From: an uncultured Fidelibacterota bacterium | GTDB taxonomy: Bacteria; Fidelibacterota; Marinisomatia; Marinisomatales; UBA1611 | NCBI GenBank assembly: GCA_902602795.1 | Contig: CACKSF010000008.1 | Coordinates: 1 to 37,767 of the forward strand | Reading direction: 5' to 3' | DNA length: 37,767 bases | Shown here: in pieces, positions 16,379 through 24,677 of the stretch | Layout of the letters: each line of letters opens with the position of its first letter | Numbering within the stretch: the first letter of the stretch is position 1 | Program-made: the position numbers and the translations under genes | The notes under the pieces: generated by a model | Seen by the model: only the letters and a program-made list of their open reading frames with translations | Database searches by the model: none | Told to the model about the DNA's origin: nothing

Positions 16379-16569
16379 TCATCTCACATCTTTTTTCATA
16401 TAAACTCCAGTCGCTCATCTCCATACATAAGTCCTAAAGTAAATTGGGAGTGCCCTCTAAAACTAATTTTTTTGTTTACACAAATTACTTTTGATCACGT
16501 CCGTTACTCTGGTACCCTGCTCTATGAAGTAACGATAATATTAAGAAAGTATAGAATGCAACGAGGAGA

Positions 16570-16809
16570 ATGGAAAGTATTTGTTTCACTGATTTTGAAG
16601 TTTGGTCATTTTTTGGTGGAATAGGTATAGGTAGAATGATAGAGATAAAGAATAAAAGTCAACACACACGATTTACAAAAGGTACTGGGGCTTTTGGATA
16701 TTCTTCTTATGATTTCTGTAAAGACTGTGGAATTTTAAAACATAATTTAGAATTTACTGGCACAGTACCTTTCTACAATATTACTGGAGGGGATTATAAT
16801 CCTTTATAA
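16570..16809 (+). CDS. Small hypothetical protein with a CxxC motif
   Basis: A 79-aa soluble protein. GAGGAG lies just before the ATG. It contains YDFCKDCGILKHNLEF, a single CxxC, and aromatic/glycine-rich ends. A possible zinc or redox pair is visible but two more ligands are lacking. Family not recognised. The region before it (16379-16569) may hold a very degenerate tRNA-Asp scar (TTTTGATCACG, then CTGCTCTATGAAGTAA). Confidence 0.5.
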   Translation: MESICFTDFEVWSFFGGIGIGRMIEIKNKSQHTRFTKGTGAFGYSSYDFCKDCGILKHNLEFTGTVPFYNITGGDYNPL

Positions 16810-16838
16810 TACAATTTAAAGTCATTATTATTCATCAG

Positions 16839-16860
16839 CCACACATTCGTGGAGTTTTTT
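16839..16860 (+). terminator. Terminator after the 16570 gene
   Basis: CCAC-acattc-GTGG is followed after 2 nt by T6. It is a degenerate member of the window's CCCCAC-NTTC-GTGGGG family. Confidence 0.6.
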
Positions 16861-17008
16861 AATAATCCATTTCACATGTGTGTATTTTGAAAAAAATTCT
16901 ATCAAATAGTTTTTAAATTTAATTAAATTGAAAATTAAAATATAAGCTCTAAAATAAGCTCCATTGTAGTAAAGTTTATTTAATAAAAATTATTATAGGC
17001 TATGTAAA

Positions 17009-17536
17009 ATGATTTTGTCTGGAAAAGAAATAGAGTCAAGAGTTGGTGATGATATTATAATTAAACCCTTTGATAAAAAAAAAATAAACCCGAATAGTTA
17101 TAATTTATCTTTGCATAATAAATTGATTACATACAAAGAATCACCATTAGATATGAAAAAAAATAATCAAGTTGAAAAATTAACAATTCCTCCTGAAGGA
17201 CTAGTTTTAGAGTCAAATCGTTTATATTTGGGTAGAACAATAGAATATACCGAAACAAAAAATTTAGTTCCTATGCTTGAGGGCAGGTCTTCAATTGGAA
17301 GGCTTGGTCTTTTTGTACACGTTACAGCAGGGTTTGGAGATGTTGGTTTTAAAGGATTTTGGACACTTGAAATTTTTTGTATACAGCCAATTAAAATATA
17401 TCCAAATGTAGAAATATGCCAGGTCTATTACCATACATTAGAAGGGGATTACGAAAACTATTCAAGTGGAAAATACCAAAACAATCAAGGTATCCAATCA
17501 AGTATGCTGTTTAAGGATTTTAAAATTGATAAATAA
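17009..17536 (+). CDS. dcd: dCTP deaminase family protein
   Basis: A 175-aa protein. PFDKKKINPNSYNLSL is the family N-terminal motif. EGRSSIGRLGLFVHVTAG (91-108) is the nucleotide-binding RSS motif, and GFKGFWTLE places the catalytic glutamate at E121. It converts dCTP to dUTP, or directly to dUMP in bifunctional members, supplying thymidylate synthesis. Length and motif spacing are normal for the trimeric family. It stands alone between a terminator and an integrase fragment, so it may be accessory, like mobile-element copies of dcd. The C-terminus (QGIQSSMLFKDF) is consistent with the family's flexible tail. Confidence 0.9.
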   Translation: MILSGKEIESRVGDDIIIKPFDKKKINPNSYNLSLHNKLITYKESPLDMKKNNQVEKLTIPPEGLVLESNRLYLGRTIEYTETKNLVPMLEGRSSIGRLGLFVHVTAGFGDVGFKGFWTLEIFCIQPIKIYPNVEICQVYYHTLEGDYENYSSGKYQNNQGIQSSMLFKDFKIDK

Positions 17537-17639
17537 TAGGTGGAAAAACTTTCGGAGCTTTATGCAAGTTTAGGTGAGCTACTATGAAGGGATTTTTTAT
17601 TTAAGGGAGAGCACTACACTCCCCTATTATTCTATAGCT

Positions 17640-17858
17640 TCAGTCATCAATCTCAGTAGCAAGTAAAAAATCGCAATGATGCTCTGTTGTATTCACAGAT
17701 GGATGACCCAGTAGTTTGCTTACTTTATAGATAGGTCTGCTTTGTCTAATTAGATTATATCCAAAGGTTATCCTAAGGTCGTGGAACCTAATATCAGAGA
17801 GACCAAGCCTTCTGGCTTCTTTGTTGAACTTGTGTGATAAAAGAAGCCCAAATAATAA
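17640..17858 (-). pseudogene. Tyrosine recombinase (integrase) C-terminal fragment 2
   Basis: It encodes SHKFNKEARRLGLSDIRFHD and on through HDLRITFGYNLI, VSKLLGHPSV and TTEHHCDFLLATEIDD. It is homologous to fragment 1 (9596-9901), and the homology continues into the downstream ~60 bp. Here the HxLR arginine is kept, but the nucleophilic tyrosine is His (HH instead of HY). The N-terminal part in the track ORF (MKMWLLFGLL) is unrelated junction sequence. Confidence 0.88.
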
Positions 17859-17943
17859 CCACATTTTCATAGTGATATGTGTGGGAGTTGTGGTTCATTT
17901 TTAAACTAAATAATTACGAGGATGTGATCAATAAATAACCTTT

Positions 17944-18015
17944 AAATAAAGCACAGGTGCAATACTTTTTGCGTTTTATAGATGGTTTTTTTTATTTGTG
18001 TGATGATTGGTATAT
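17944..18015 (+). repeat. Dispersed intergenic repeat A, copy 4
   Basis: AAATAAAGCACAGGTGCAATACTTTTTGCGTTTTATAGATGG, then a T-run and ATTTGTGTGATGATTGG. Shorter than other copies in the middle. Unusually, the next gene runs toward it on the minus strand. Confidence 0.75.
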
Positions 18016-18034
18016 TAGTGTAAAAACTTCTTGT

Positions 18035-18430
18035 TTATTTATCATACGTCTTTTTTAATTTATTTTTTATTGCAATATGGGTTAACTCAGGTAATTCCAT
18101 ATGTCTGTAATTAGAATTTTTATCGATGTATTTCCAAACGACTTTGAAAATATCCTCTTCATTAAAATCATCTGGTAAAACTAATTGAAATTGTTTTTCA
18201 AATATCTTTTTTTCTTGCAAAGTAATAAATTTATTTTTTATCAAATAATCAAGCGCAAACCAAATACCATATTCATAGCCCTGAATATTTCCATTTACCG
18301 TACCAATCCAATAGGTATAAGTTGCATTTTTATTATTATTTTTCAAATCACTTAGCAAATCATACCCAGTATTTGACTGCCCATGCAAAAAAGTAAAAAA
18401 AGGTAAGAAAAAAATTATATGTTTCATCAT
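18035..18430 (-). CDS. Small secreted protein, possibly Rap1a/Tai-like
   Basis: A 131-aa protein with GGAGG 5 nt before the first of two ATGs and a signal peptide (MMKHIIFFLPFFTFLHGQ). The mature part is helical: YTYWIGTVNGNIQGYEYGIWFALDYLIK, then PDDFNEEDIFKVVWKYIDK and ELTHIAIKNKLKKTY. The GxxxGxxxG-like stretch and overall pattern weakly recall Rap1a/Tai immunity-type periplasmic proteins, but I cannot confirm this. It lies alone. The 18431-18692 gap upstream has only scraps of possible decayed coding sequence. Confidence 0.7.
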   Translation of the reverse strand: MMKHIIFFLPFFTFLHGQSNTGYDLLSDLKNNNKNATYTYWIGTVNGNIQGYEYGIWFALDYLIKNKFITLQEKKIFEKQFQLVLPDDFNEEDIFKVVWKYIDKNSNYRHMELPELTHIAIKNKLKKTYDK

Positions 18431-18692
18431 TATAACCTCCGTTAAAGATATTTTATTAGAAATAAATTTACGAATGGGAAAAGCAAATAATATAGGAAGA
18501 CATATTGCTAATAATGTGAACTATTTTCCTCATATAAATAAGAATGGTAAAGAGCTGATGTCCAAAGTATAAACCGGTGGGATATGAAGTCTTTTAAAGA
18601 CGATAACTATGCTTAGCAGATGCAGAATTATATAGGATTGATTTAAAGAATACTTTAAAGATACATCGGATTTATAATACCTAATACACTTG

Positions 18693-19802
18693 CTAGTATA
18701 TGAAATAATTATTTTTTCTATTATCTATGTCGCGAGTCAGATTTTCTTTACTAACAAAATCACTTAATTTAGAGTTTTGATTCAAAATGCATAGTAAGGA
18801 CTTTACAGTTGAGACTTCTACTCCATGTACTCCATCAATGAATTCGTCGTTACTCATATTGTAATTTGTTAATTGATTTAAATCCCAAATCTCGAAATTA
18901 CTACTATTAATTCTTTTACGAACTTCAGGTAAAATTTTATCAATATATTTTTGTTTACCATTTTTTCTTATTTCTAAATTAATAATCTTAGGTAAAGGAT
19001 TGATAATTGCAACTACGTAAATATTTTTTTCATCACAGTAATTAACCAAATCTTTCAATTCATAAACTGATTCTATGTTAACATCATTAGATGATCCAAA
19101 CCAATAACCTCCATTTCTTACTCTACTTAGATCCTTTGAAAATTTTTGCATGTCGTCTTCAAACATTAACGACTTCTTTACTTCTCTTTTAAAATTCCAA
19201 CTTCCATCTTTTTGAAATCCTGTATTTTCTAAAACTGCTGCGAGTCCAATTTTATTTTTGGTATCATTTTTAAATACATAATCAAAAATAATAGATAGAT
19301 CGTATTCAAAAATAATCTTGTATAGGAATGATCTAAGATAGTCAGTGTCTGGAAAAAATTGAAGATGAGACCAAAAGTCAGCTTCTCTTGGGTTATTTTT
19401 TGAGAATTGAAACATAATTTGATCTAACCCAAGTATTAAAATAGTAGGTAACTTATCCTTTGGAATATTTTTTAAAAAATATAAATAATCCGATATCGTC
19501 TTTAATTTTAAACCGCTGGCATTATAAAATGATGTTTCAAACATTTCCTTTCTAAAAGCCATTACTCTTGAAGTTCCTAACACCCAAATGTGTTTTTTTT
19601 CATTAAGTGTTAATTCTTTCCACACAATTGGAGAATAGTTTTTATGATGATGGTGGCCTATAATATAGTCCTCATTACTTAAAATTAATTTATCTAGTGG
19701 GGTGAAAAATTCTCCAGTTTGAAAAAGAATTAGAATTATTATTCCCATTGTAAAAATAAATGGTGAAAGAAAAATTAAAACCCTACCTGTAAATTTTTTC
19801 AT
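18693..19802 (-). CDS. SGNH/DltD-like acyl-transfer partner of MBOAT
   Basis: A 369-aa protein with an N-terminal membrane anchor (VLIFLSPFIFTMGIIILILF) and an extracytoplasmic domain. VLGTSRVMAF supplies a GxS-type serine (S78), and FIDGVHGVE near the end supplies the Asp-x-x-His pair (D323, H326) of the SGNH hydrolase fold. INPLPKII fits a core strand. Its ATG overlaps the stop of the MBOAT gene (TAATG), so the two are translationally coupled. By analogy with DltB/DltD and AlgI/AlgJ-AlgX systems, I infer that it finishes transfer of an acyl (often acetyl) group to a surface polymer. Substrate unknown. Confidence 0.8.
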   Translation of the reverse strand: MKKFTGRVLIFLSPFIFTMGIIILILFQTGEFFTPLDKLILSNEDYIIGHHHHKNYSPIVWKELTLNEKKHIWVLGTSRVMAFRKEMFETSFYNASGLKLKTISDYLYFLKNIPKDKLPTILILGLDQIMFQFSKNNPREADFWSHLQFFPDTDYLRSFLYKIIFEYDLSIIFDYVFKNDTKNKIGLAAVLENTGFQKDGSWNFKREVKKSLMFEDDMQKFSKDLSRVRNGGYWFGSSNDVNIESVYELKDLVNYCDEKNIYVVAIINPLPKIINLEIRKNGKQKYIDKILPEVRKRINSSNFEIWDLNQLTNYNMSNDEFIDGVHGVEVSTVKSLLCILNQNSKLSDFVSKENLTRDIDNRKNNYFIY

Positions 19803-21247
19803 TAGAATTGAAAATAAATAAATGGTTTTTCAAACTTACTAAAGTGAATGATGGATGAAACCATACCATAATAGATAAGTATCCTTAAGATTTGCTTAAT
19901 TTTTTTTGAACGTATCCATTTTATGCTAAAAAGATCACGCTCAGTTTTATGAATGAATTTTTCAATGAAAATTAGTAGCAATATAAATGGAATCCCTCCT
20001 CTATTAGAATTTGGGAAATCAAAATTTTTAAAAGTATTTATCAAGTATCCTAATGCATCATTAATATTTTCGCTTCTAAAAAATACCCATGAGAGTGTGG
20101 TGAAGAAATATGTTGTCCCAATCTGGAATATTCTGTTTAATAATTTTAAAAAACTTTCTTTGTTATTCAGATCTTTTTTATAAACGTGGTTACCAGGTAT
20201 TATTATGGATGGTATGTAAAACATTACATGAACTATTCCCCAAATTACAAATGTCCAACTTGCTCCATGCCACATTCCACTAACTAAAAAGACAATAAAC
20301 AAATTTTTGATTGTAATTATTTTTCCATTTTTTGAACCTCCAAGCGGTATGTATAAATAATCTCTAAACCACGTTGACAAAGATATATGCCACCTTTTCC
20401 AAAATTGGGGTAGACTTTTTGCAAAATAAGGAAACTTAAAATTAGACATTAATTCTAGTCCTAACAACTTAGCTGTGCCAATAGCTATGTCAGAGTACCC
20501 ACTAAAGTCGCAATAGATTTGGAATGAAAAATATATTAATCCTACAAATAATACGCCGCCATTATATGCATTATAATCTTCAAAAATCATATTAACATGT
20601 ATTGAAAGAGTATCAGCAACAACTACTTTTTTAAATAACCCCCAAAGTATTAATCTTAGTCCCTCTATGCCTTGCATATAACTAAAAGACCTAGCTGTAT
20701 TTATTTGAGGTAAAAGATTTTTAGCTCTCTCTATTGGTCCAGCAACTAACTGTGGAAAAAAGCTCACAAATGTTGCGAATGATATAAAATCTTTATTTGG
20801 CTTGAGCTTTTTATAATATATATCTAAAGTGTAGGACATTGTTTGAAAAGTGTAAAATGAAATTCCTACAGGAACAATTATTTTGAATAATGTTGTATCT
20901 TGTTTTTCAAAACCAATCAATCTTAATAAATCAATCCATGAATTGATAAAAAAGTTGAAATATTTAAAAAAACCTAAGACACTAAGATTGAAAAAGATGC
21001 TAATCCATAAATAGAATTTTTTAGTTTTATTTTCAACAGAATTGTAAATCCTCAATCCCATAAAATAATCTATAATTGTCGACATGACAATCAAAGAAAG
21101 ATATCTCCAATCCCACCAACCATAAAATATATAGCTTGATAATAAAATAAAACTATTTTGGATTTTTAGATTTTTGGATAATACAATCCAATAAAAAAAG
21201 AAAACTATTGGTAAAAAAATTAAAAATTCTAAAGAGTTAAATAGCAT
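19802..21247 (-). CDS. MBOAT-family O-acyltransferase (AlgI-like)
   Basis: A 481-aa polytopic protein. It contains VPVGISFYTFQTMSYTLD, SFFPQLVAGPIERA, CDFSGYSDIAIG, PQFWKRWHISLSTWFRDYLY and SGMWHGASWTFVIWG, the standard AlgI/PatA/DltB signature. The conserved histidines are at H287 and H327. Length is normal for the family. It moves an acyl group from a cytoplasmic donor across the membrane to a partner, here the SGNH-like protein encoded immediately downstream with a 1-nt overlap. The pair probably O-acetylates an exopolysaccharide, cell-wall or secreted glycan. It is read opposite to the flanking accessory genes. Confidence 0.95.
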   Translation of the reverse strand: MLFNSLEFLIFLPIVFFFYWIVLSKNLKIQNSFILLSSYIFYGWWDWRYLSLIVMSTIIDYFMGLRIYNSVENKTKKFYLWISIFFNLSVLGFFKYFNFFINSWIDLLRLIGFEKQDTTLFKIIVPVGISFYTFQTMSYTLDIYYKKLKPNKDFISFATFVSFFPQLVAGPIERAKNLLPQINTARSFSYMQGIEGLRLILWGLFKKVVVADTLSIHVNMIFEDYNAYNGGVLFVGLIYFSFQIYCDFSGYSDIAIGTAKLLGLELMSNFKFPYFAKSLPQFWKRWHISLSTWFRDYLYIPLGGSKNGKIITIKNLFIVFLVSGMWHGASWTFVIWGIVHVMFYIPSIIIPGNHVYKKDLNNKESFLKLLNRIFQIGTTYFFTTLSWVFFRSENINDALGYLINTFKNFDFPNSNRGGIPFILLLIFIEKFIHKTERDLFSIKWIRSKKIKQILRILIYYGMVSSIIHFSKFEKPFIYFQF

Positions 21248-21680
21248 AGAAACTTATTTTGGTAGTATAAAAAATAAGAGTTTCAAAAATTATTACTTAA
21301 AGTCTGTATAACTTAATTTTTTATCAATTTAATAATATATGAAATCCTAATTTTTTCAAAAAATAAATAAATATAGCTCAGAATATTTATCATAGAGTAA
21401 GACGACTTTCACATCTAAACTCAAATTACAAATAATCAGTTAGCAAAACAATAAATAGCCCAATTGTAACTCGCGCTCTAATCCTTTCGTTATTGATTTT
21501 ATGTTTTAAGTCTTCATTGAATAAATTAAGATTTTAAATATGTATTTAAATCAATCATACTGAATATCTTAAATTATTATTTAAGCAATGTTATTATTGC
21601 TATACAACTAAGCTTTCGTATCTTTTTTGCTTGTATAATAAAATAAAAATTATTTAAAATAAGAAATTCAGTCTTAAGCA
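21248..21680. other. Intergenic region, no gene seen
   Basis: AT-rich sequence upstream of the MBOAT gene. It must contain that gene's promoter, but I cannot pick a convincing one. No open frame, hairpin or repeat stands out. Confidence 0.5.
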
Positions 21681-21770
21681 ACTCTGGGAAGTAATACCAA
21701 ACCCTTAACCCAAAGCGCAGGGGGTGGTGTGCTTATGTAGAAAGCACACACATTCGTGAGATTTTTTTTT
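21681..21770 (+). repeat. tRNA-Asp downstream module, partial copy 4, joined to repeat C tail
   Basis: ACTCTGGGAAGTAATACCAAAC (21681-21702) matches the tRNA tail. Then CCAAAGCGCAGGGGGTGGTGTGC ... GCACACACATTCGTGAGATTTTTTTTT resembles repeat C fused to a terminator-like hairpin. The internal terminator and GGACACAAA segment are missing. It lies 45 bp before the trpB2 fragment. Confidence 0.65.
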
Positions 21771-21792
21771 GGCATGATTAGTATATCTGGAT

Positions 21793-22392
21793 ATGTGTAG
21801 ATTAGATATCATAGCAGGATGCACAGGCGGTGGAAGCAACTTTAGCGGAATCGCACTTCCATTTTTAGGAGATTCAATAATTAATAATGATAAATTAATA
21901 CTAAAAGCTATCGAACCTTCAGCCTGTCCTTCTCTAACAAAAGGTAAGTACGCATACGATTTTGGCGATACTGGACAGATGACACCTTTAACAAAAATGC
22001 ATACTCTAGGCTCTCAGTTTGTTCCATCGGGTTTTCATGCTGGTGGATTAAGATACCATGGAATGGCTCCATTAGTAAGTCATTTAGTTAATGAAGGGTT
22101 CATCATACCTGAGGCATACAATCAGACTGATATTTTTAAAGCAGGTTTATTATTTGCGAGAGCTGAAGGTATTATACCAGCTCCAGAGGCAAATCATGCT
22201 GTCAAAGGGGCCATAGAATCTGCACTTGATTGCAAGTTAAAGGGTGAGAAAAAAACTATCTTATTCAATCTATGCGGTCATGGTTATTTTGACATGCAAG
22301 CCTATATTGATTATTTTGACAACAAACTTTTTGATCACGAATATTCCGATAACGAAATAGCGATGGCCCTTTCGGGACTTCCCGCAGTATAG
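21793..22392 (+). pseudogene. 5'-truncated trpB2 (C-terminal 195 codons)
   Basis: Apart from a junction start (MCRLDIIA), the 199-aa frame is identical to the last ~190 residues of the trpB2 at 2965, from GCTGGGSN onward. It lacks the PLP lysine and the N-terminal domain, so it cannot be an active enzyme. At the left edge the DNA is still partly similar to the original (AGATATCATAGCAGGAT against AGATATTATAGTAGGAT). Confidence 0.93.
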
Positions 22393-23067
22393 TTTATATC
22401 GATAATTTATTCTGAGGTATTTAGTATAACCTGAATACCTCAGAATAGTATTCATTAGGGATTATTTATGGTTGTTGATCAAATTAGGAACAAGCTTGTT
22501 TTAGAAAAAAAGAGTTTATTGCATAATGAATTAATGCCTCATGAAAAAGTAAGTAACAGAGGAATAAATCAACTGAATAACTACATTGGCAATATCCATC
22601 ATGATATTATTCTGCCTAGTATTTTAATATGTAATAAAACCAATGTGATTATTGATGGTCACCACAGATTCCATGCCTTAAAATTACTGAACATCGATCT
22701 AATTCCTGTTTCATTGATAGACTATAATTCTGATTTAATTTTGACTAATGAAGAGAATAATTTATCAAAAAAAGAAATTATAGACTCTGCTAAGAACAAA
22801 AATATCTTTCCTCCGAGAACATCAAGGCATGTAATTAATTTTAAAAATCATAATTTTCCAATAATTATTATTTCAGACCTAAGAGTAATAAATTAAAATA
22901 TACTAAATCCGAACATAGCACTATCCTATTACGTAATAAAAGAAGCACAAATAATAGCCTTATTTATTGAGAGATGCGGTATATAATTAGAATTTAAATG
23001 AAGCACGGGTGTAATCCTAGTGTGTAATACTTTTTGCCCTTTATAGATGGGTTTTTTGTTTGTGGGA
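21816..23067 (+). repeat. 1252-bp direct repeat, copy 2
   Basis: It appears identical to 3741-4992. It ends exactly within TTTTTTGTTTGTGGGA, after which the two loci differ (GGCCAAAAAG here, TGATAGGTAA there). The hairpin lies at 22408-22447 and repeat A copy 5 at about 22996-23067. Confidence 0.95.
22468..22896 (+). CDS. Second, identical copy of the serine-kinase-like ParB/Srx protein
   Basis: A 142-aa protein identical to the product of 4393-4821, with the same AGGGA ribosome-binding site and upstream hairpin. HE26 and DGHHR are intact, so it could be functional if transcribed. Its partner trpB2 is truncated here and no promoter was duplicated, so expression depends on upstream read-through. 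The complete absence of differences means a very recent duplication, gene conversion, or an assembly artefact. Confidence 0.75.
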   Translation: MVVDQIRNKLVLEKKSLLHNELMPHEKVSNRGINQLNNYIGNIHHDIILPSILICNKTNVIIDGHHRFHALKLLNIDLIPVSLIDYNSDLILTNEENNLSKKEIIDSAKNKNIFPPRTSRHVINFKNHNFPIIIISDLRVIN

Positions 23068-23161
23068 GGCCAAAAAGCGATTCCATAAATCTTAGCTGAA
23101 TTTTATCTGTATTTTAAATAAACATTTTCGATTTTTGTAATTTTTTTGCTTATCTTATACA

Positions 23162-24295
23162 GTGTTAAAAAAATTTAAAAGAAGAAAAATTTTAAAATTA
23201 TTATCTGGAATTTTATTTTTACCTATTGAAAAACTTCTTTCAAATTTTATGCCTAAAAAGGATATAACTATTCAAAAAGGTCTAATAAACAAAGTAACAA
23301 GGCTACCTGAAAGTGGACCTTGGCCCACGATTGATCCATTTTTATTTTGTGTTCATCATAATGATATATATCCAGCAGCAACAAAAAAATTTTCACCGAA
23401 CGCATCTCTTATTGGTAGAACCCTTGGCAATGACTTTTCAAACAAAGATGGATGGAACATGTATCATGGTGAAACAATCCCAGGCTTTCCCAAACATCCT
23501 CATAGAGGATTTGAAACCCTAACAATTGTCGAAAAAGGAATAATTGATCATTCTGATTCACTAGGGGCACGTGCACGGTACGGTGATGGTGATGCTCAAT
23601 GGCTGACTGCAGGAGATGGTATTAACCATTCTGAAATGTTTCCTTTATTTGATCAAAAAAATCAAAACAAAATTGATTTTTTCCAAATATGGATAAATCT
23701 CCCATCTTATAACAAAAGATCAAATCCTAATTTTGAAATATTCTGGAATGATGATATACCAAAAATTTCCGTAATGGATAGTAAAGGTATTGAAGCGGTT
23801 GTTGAGGTGATTTGCGGAAAATATAATGACAACATTGCACCTCCACCTCCCCTAAATTCTTGGGCACAAGATGAAAATAACCAAGTGGGTGTATGGATTC
23901 TCAGATTAAAAGAAGATGGGGATTTTAGATTACCTAAATCTATTGCTGGAGTAAATAGAAGTATTTATATCCCTAAGGACAATAAAGTCAGTTTAAATCG
24001 TAGAAATTTATTTAGTAATTGTATGATTGAATTAAATCCAGAAAGAGATTGCATATTAAGTAATGAGAGCGATAGCGCTAAAATACTTTTACTTCAAGGA
24101 AAACCTATCAATGAGCCGGTTTATCAACACGGACCATTTGTAATGAATACCAGAGCAGAGATAAAAGAAGCATTTGATGATTACAATAAAACTGGTTTTG
24201 GAGGTTGGAGTTGGAAAAATTCAGGTCCAATACACGGAAAATATCAAGGAAAATTTGCGAAATTAATAAGTGGCAAAACTTCCAAGCCAGCATAA
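23162..24295 (+). CDS. Pirin family protein with possible Tat-type leader
   Basis: A 377-aa protein starting with GTG. KHPHRGFETLTIV (H112, H114) and GDGINHSEMF (H156, E158) are the four metal ligands of the pirin cupin domain. A C-terminal cupin half follows, with LLLQGKPINEPVYQHGPFVMN as in pirins. Pirins bind Fe and some act as quercetinases or regulators. The N-terminus (KRRKILKLLSGILFLPIEKLL) has a twin arginine before a hydrophobic stretch, unusual for pirins and suggesting export or anchoring. If the GTG is wrong, starting at M30 would remove it. It follows the exact duplication by 94 bp. Confidence 0.92.
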   Translation: MLKKFKRRKILKLLSGILFLPIEKLLSNFMPKKDITIQKGLINKVTRLPESGPWPTIDPFLFCVHHNDIYPAATKKFSPNASLIGRTLGNDFSNKDGWNMYHGETIPGFPKHPHRGFETLTIVEKGIIDHSDSLGARARYGDGDAQWLTAGDGINHSEMFPLFDQKNQNKIDFFQIWINLPSYNKRSNPNFEIFWNDDIPKISVMDSKGIEAVVEVICGKYNDNIAPPPPLNSWAQDENNQVGVWILRLKEDGDFRLPKSIAGVNRSIYIPKDNKVSLNRRNLFSNCMIELNPERDCILSNESDSAKILLLQGKPINEPVYQHGPFVMNTRAEIKEAFDDYNKTGFGGWSWKNSGPIHGKYQGKFAKLISGKTSKPA

Positions 24296-24395
24296 TTTAT
24301 TTTATATAAAAATTAAGTTTCAATTTCGTGGAGTTTTTTGTTTGTGGGATGATGGGTAGATAATTTGTTTAAAACAACCTATTTAAAAGATAAAA

Positions 24396-24677
24396 ATGAA
24401 TTTAAAACAAATCATCCCATGGTATACTTGAATTGAAGCACTCTCTTACCTAACAACCATGATTTTTAGTGCAACAATAATCTTTGGACTTTCCTCCTTA
24501 TTGCTTACCTATGCGACCAATGCATGTATACTAATGAAATTATGATTGATCATATCCTTTGGTTTAATATTGATTAGAACATTATTTAGTATCATAATCT
24601 TATTTCGGTACAAAAAAATATTCAACTTTAAATCTTATTTACATATATTAAAAAATGGATCAATTAAAATTAGGTAA
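24396..24677 (+). pseudogene. Membrane protein ORF interrupted only by two TGA codons
   Basis: From ATG 24396 a single 93-codon frame reads MNLKQIIPWYT-TGA-IEALSYLTTMIFSATIIF ... ACILMKL-TGA-LIISFGLILIRTLFSIIILF ... FKSYLHILKNGSIKIR-TAA, with no frameshift. It predicts two to three TM helices. Both TGAs could have been TGG. Its end overlaps the aldo/keto reductase start by 23 nt in another frame. Other genes here end in TGA, so recoding is not supported. It is a young pseudogene. Confidence 0.6.

Noticed and set aside
16490-16540. Possible fifth tRNA-Asp scar (TTTTGATCACG ... CTGCTCTATGAAGTAACGATAAT)
   Set aside because: It resembles both the tRNA upstream flank and the tail, but the matches are short and interrupted; not counted as an att module.
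18470-18690. Scraps of coding-like sequence (MGKANNIGRHIANNVNYF..., KPVGYEVF / FKDDNYA / ADAELYRIDLKNTL in shifting frames)
   Set aside because: Could be a decayed gene, but frames change several times and no family is recognisable; not enough to call.
3741-23067. Composite transposon flanked by the 1252-bp direct repeats
   Set aside because: The repeats carry no transposase or terminal inverted repeats, and their edges lie inside a gene and a dispersed repeat; this is duplication rather than a transposon.
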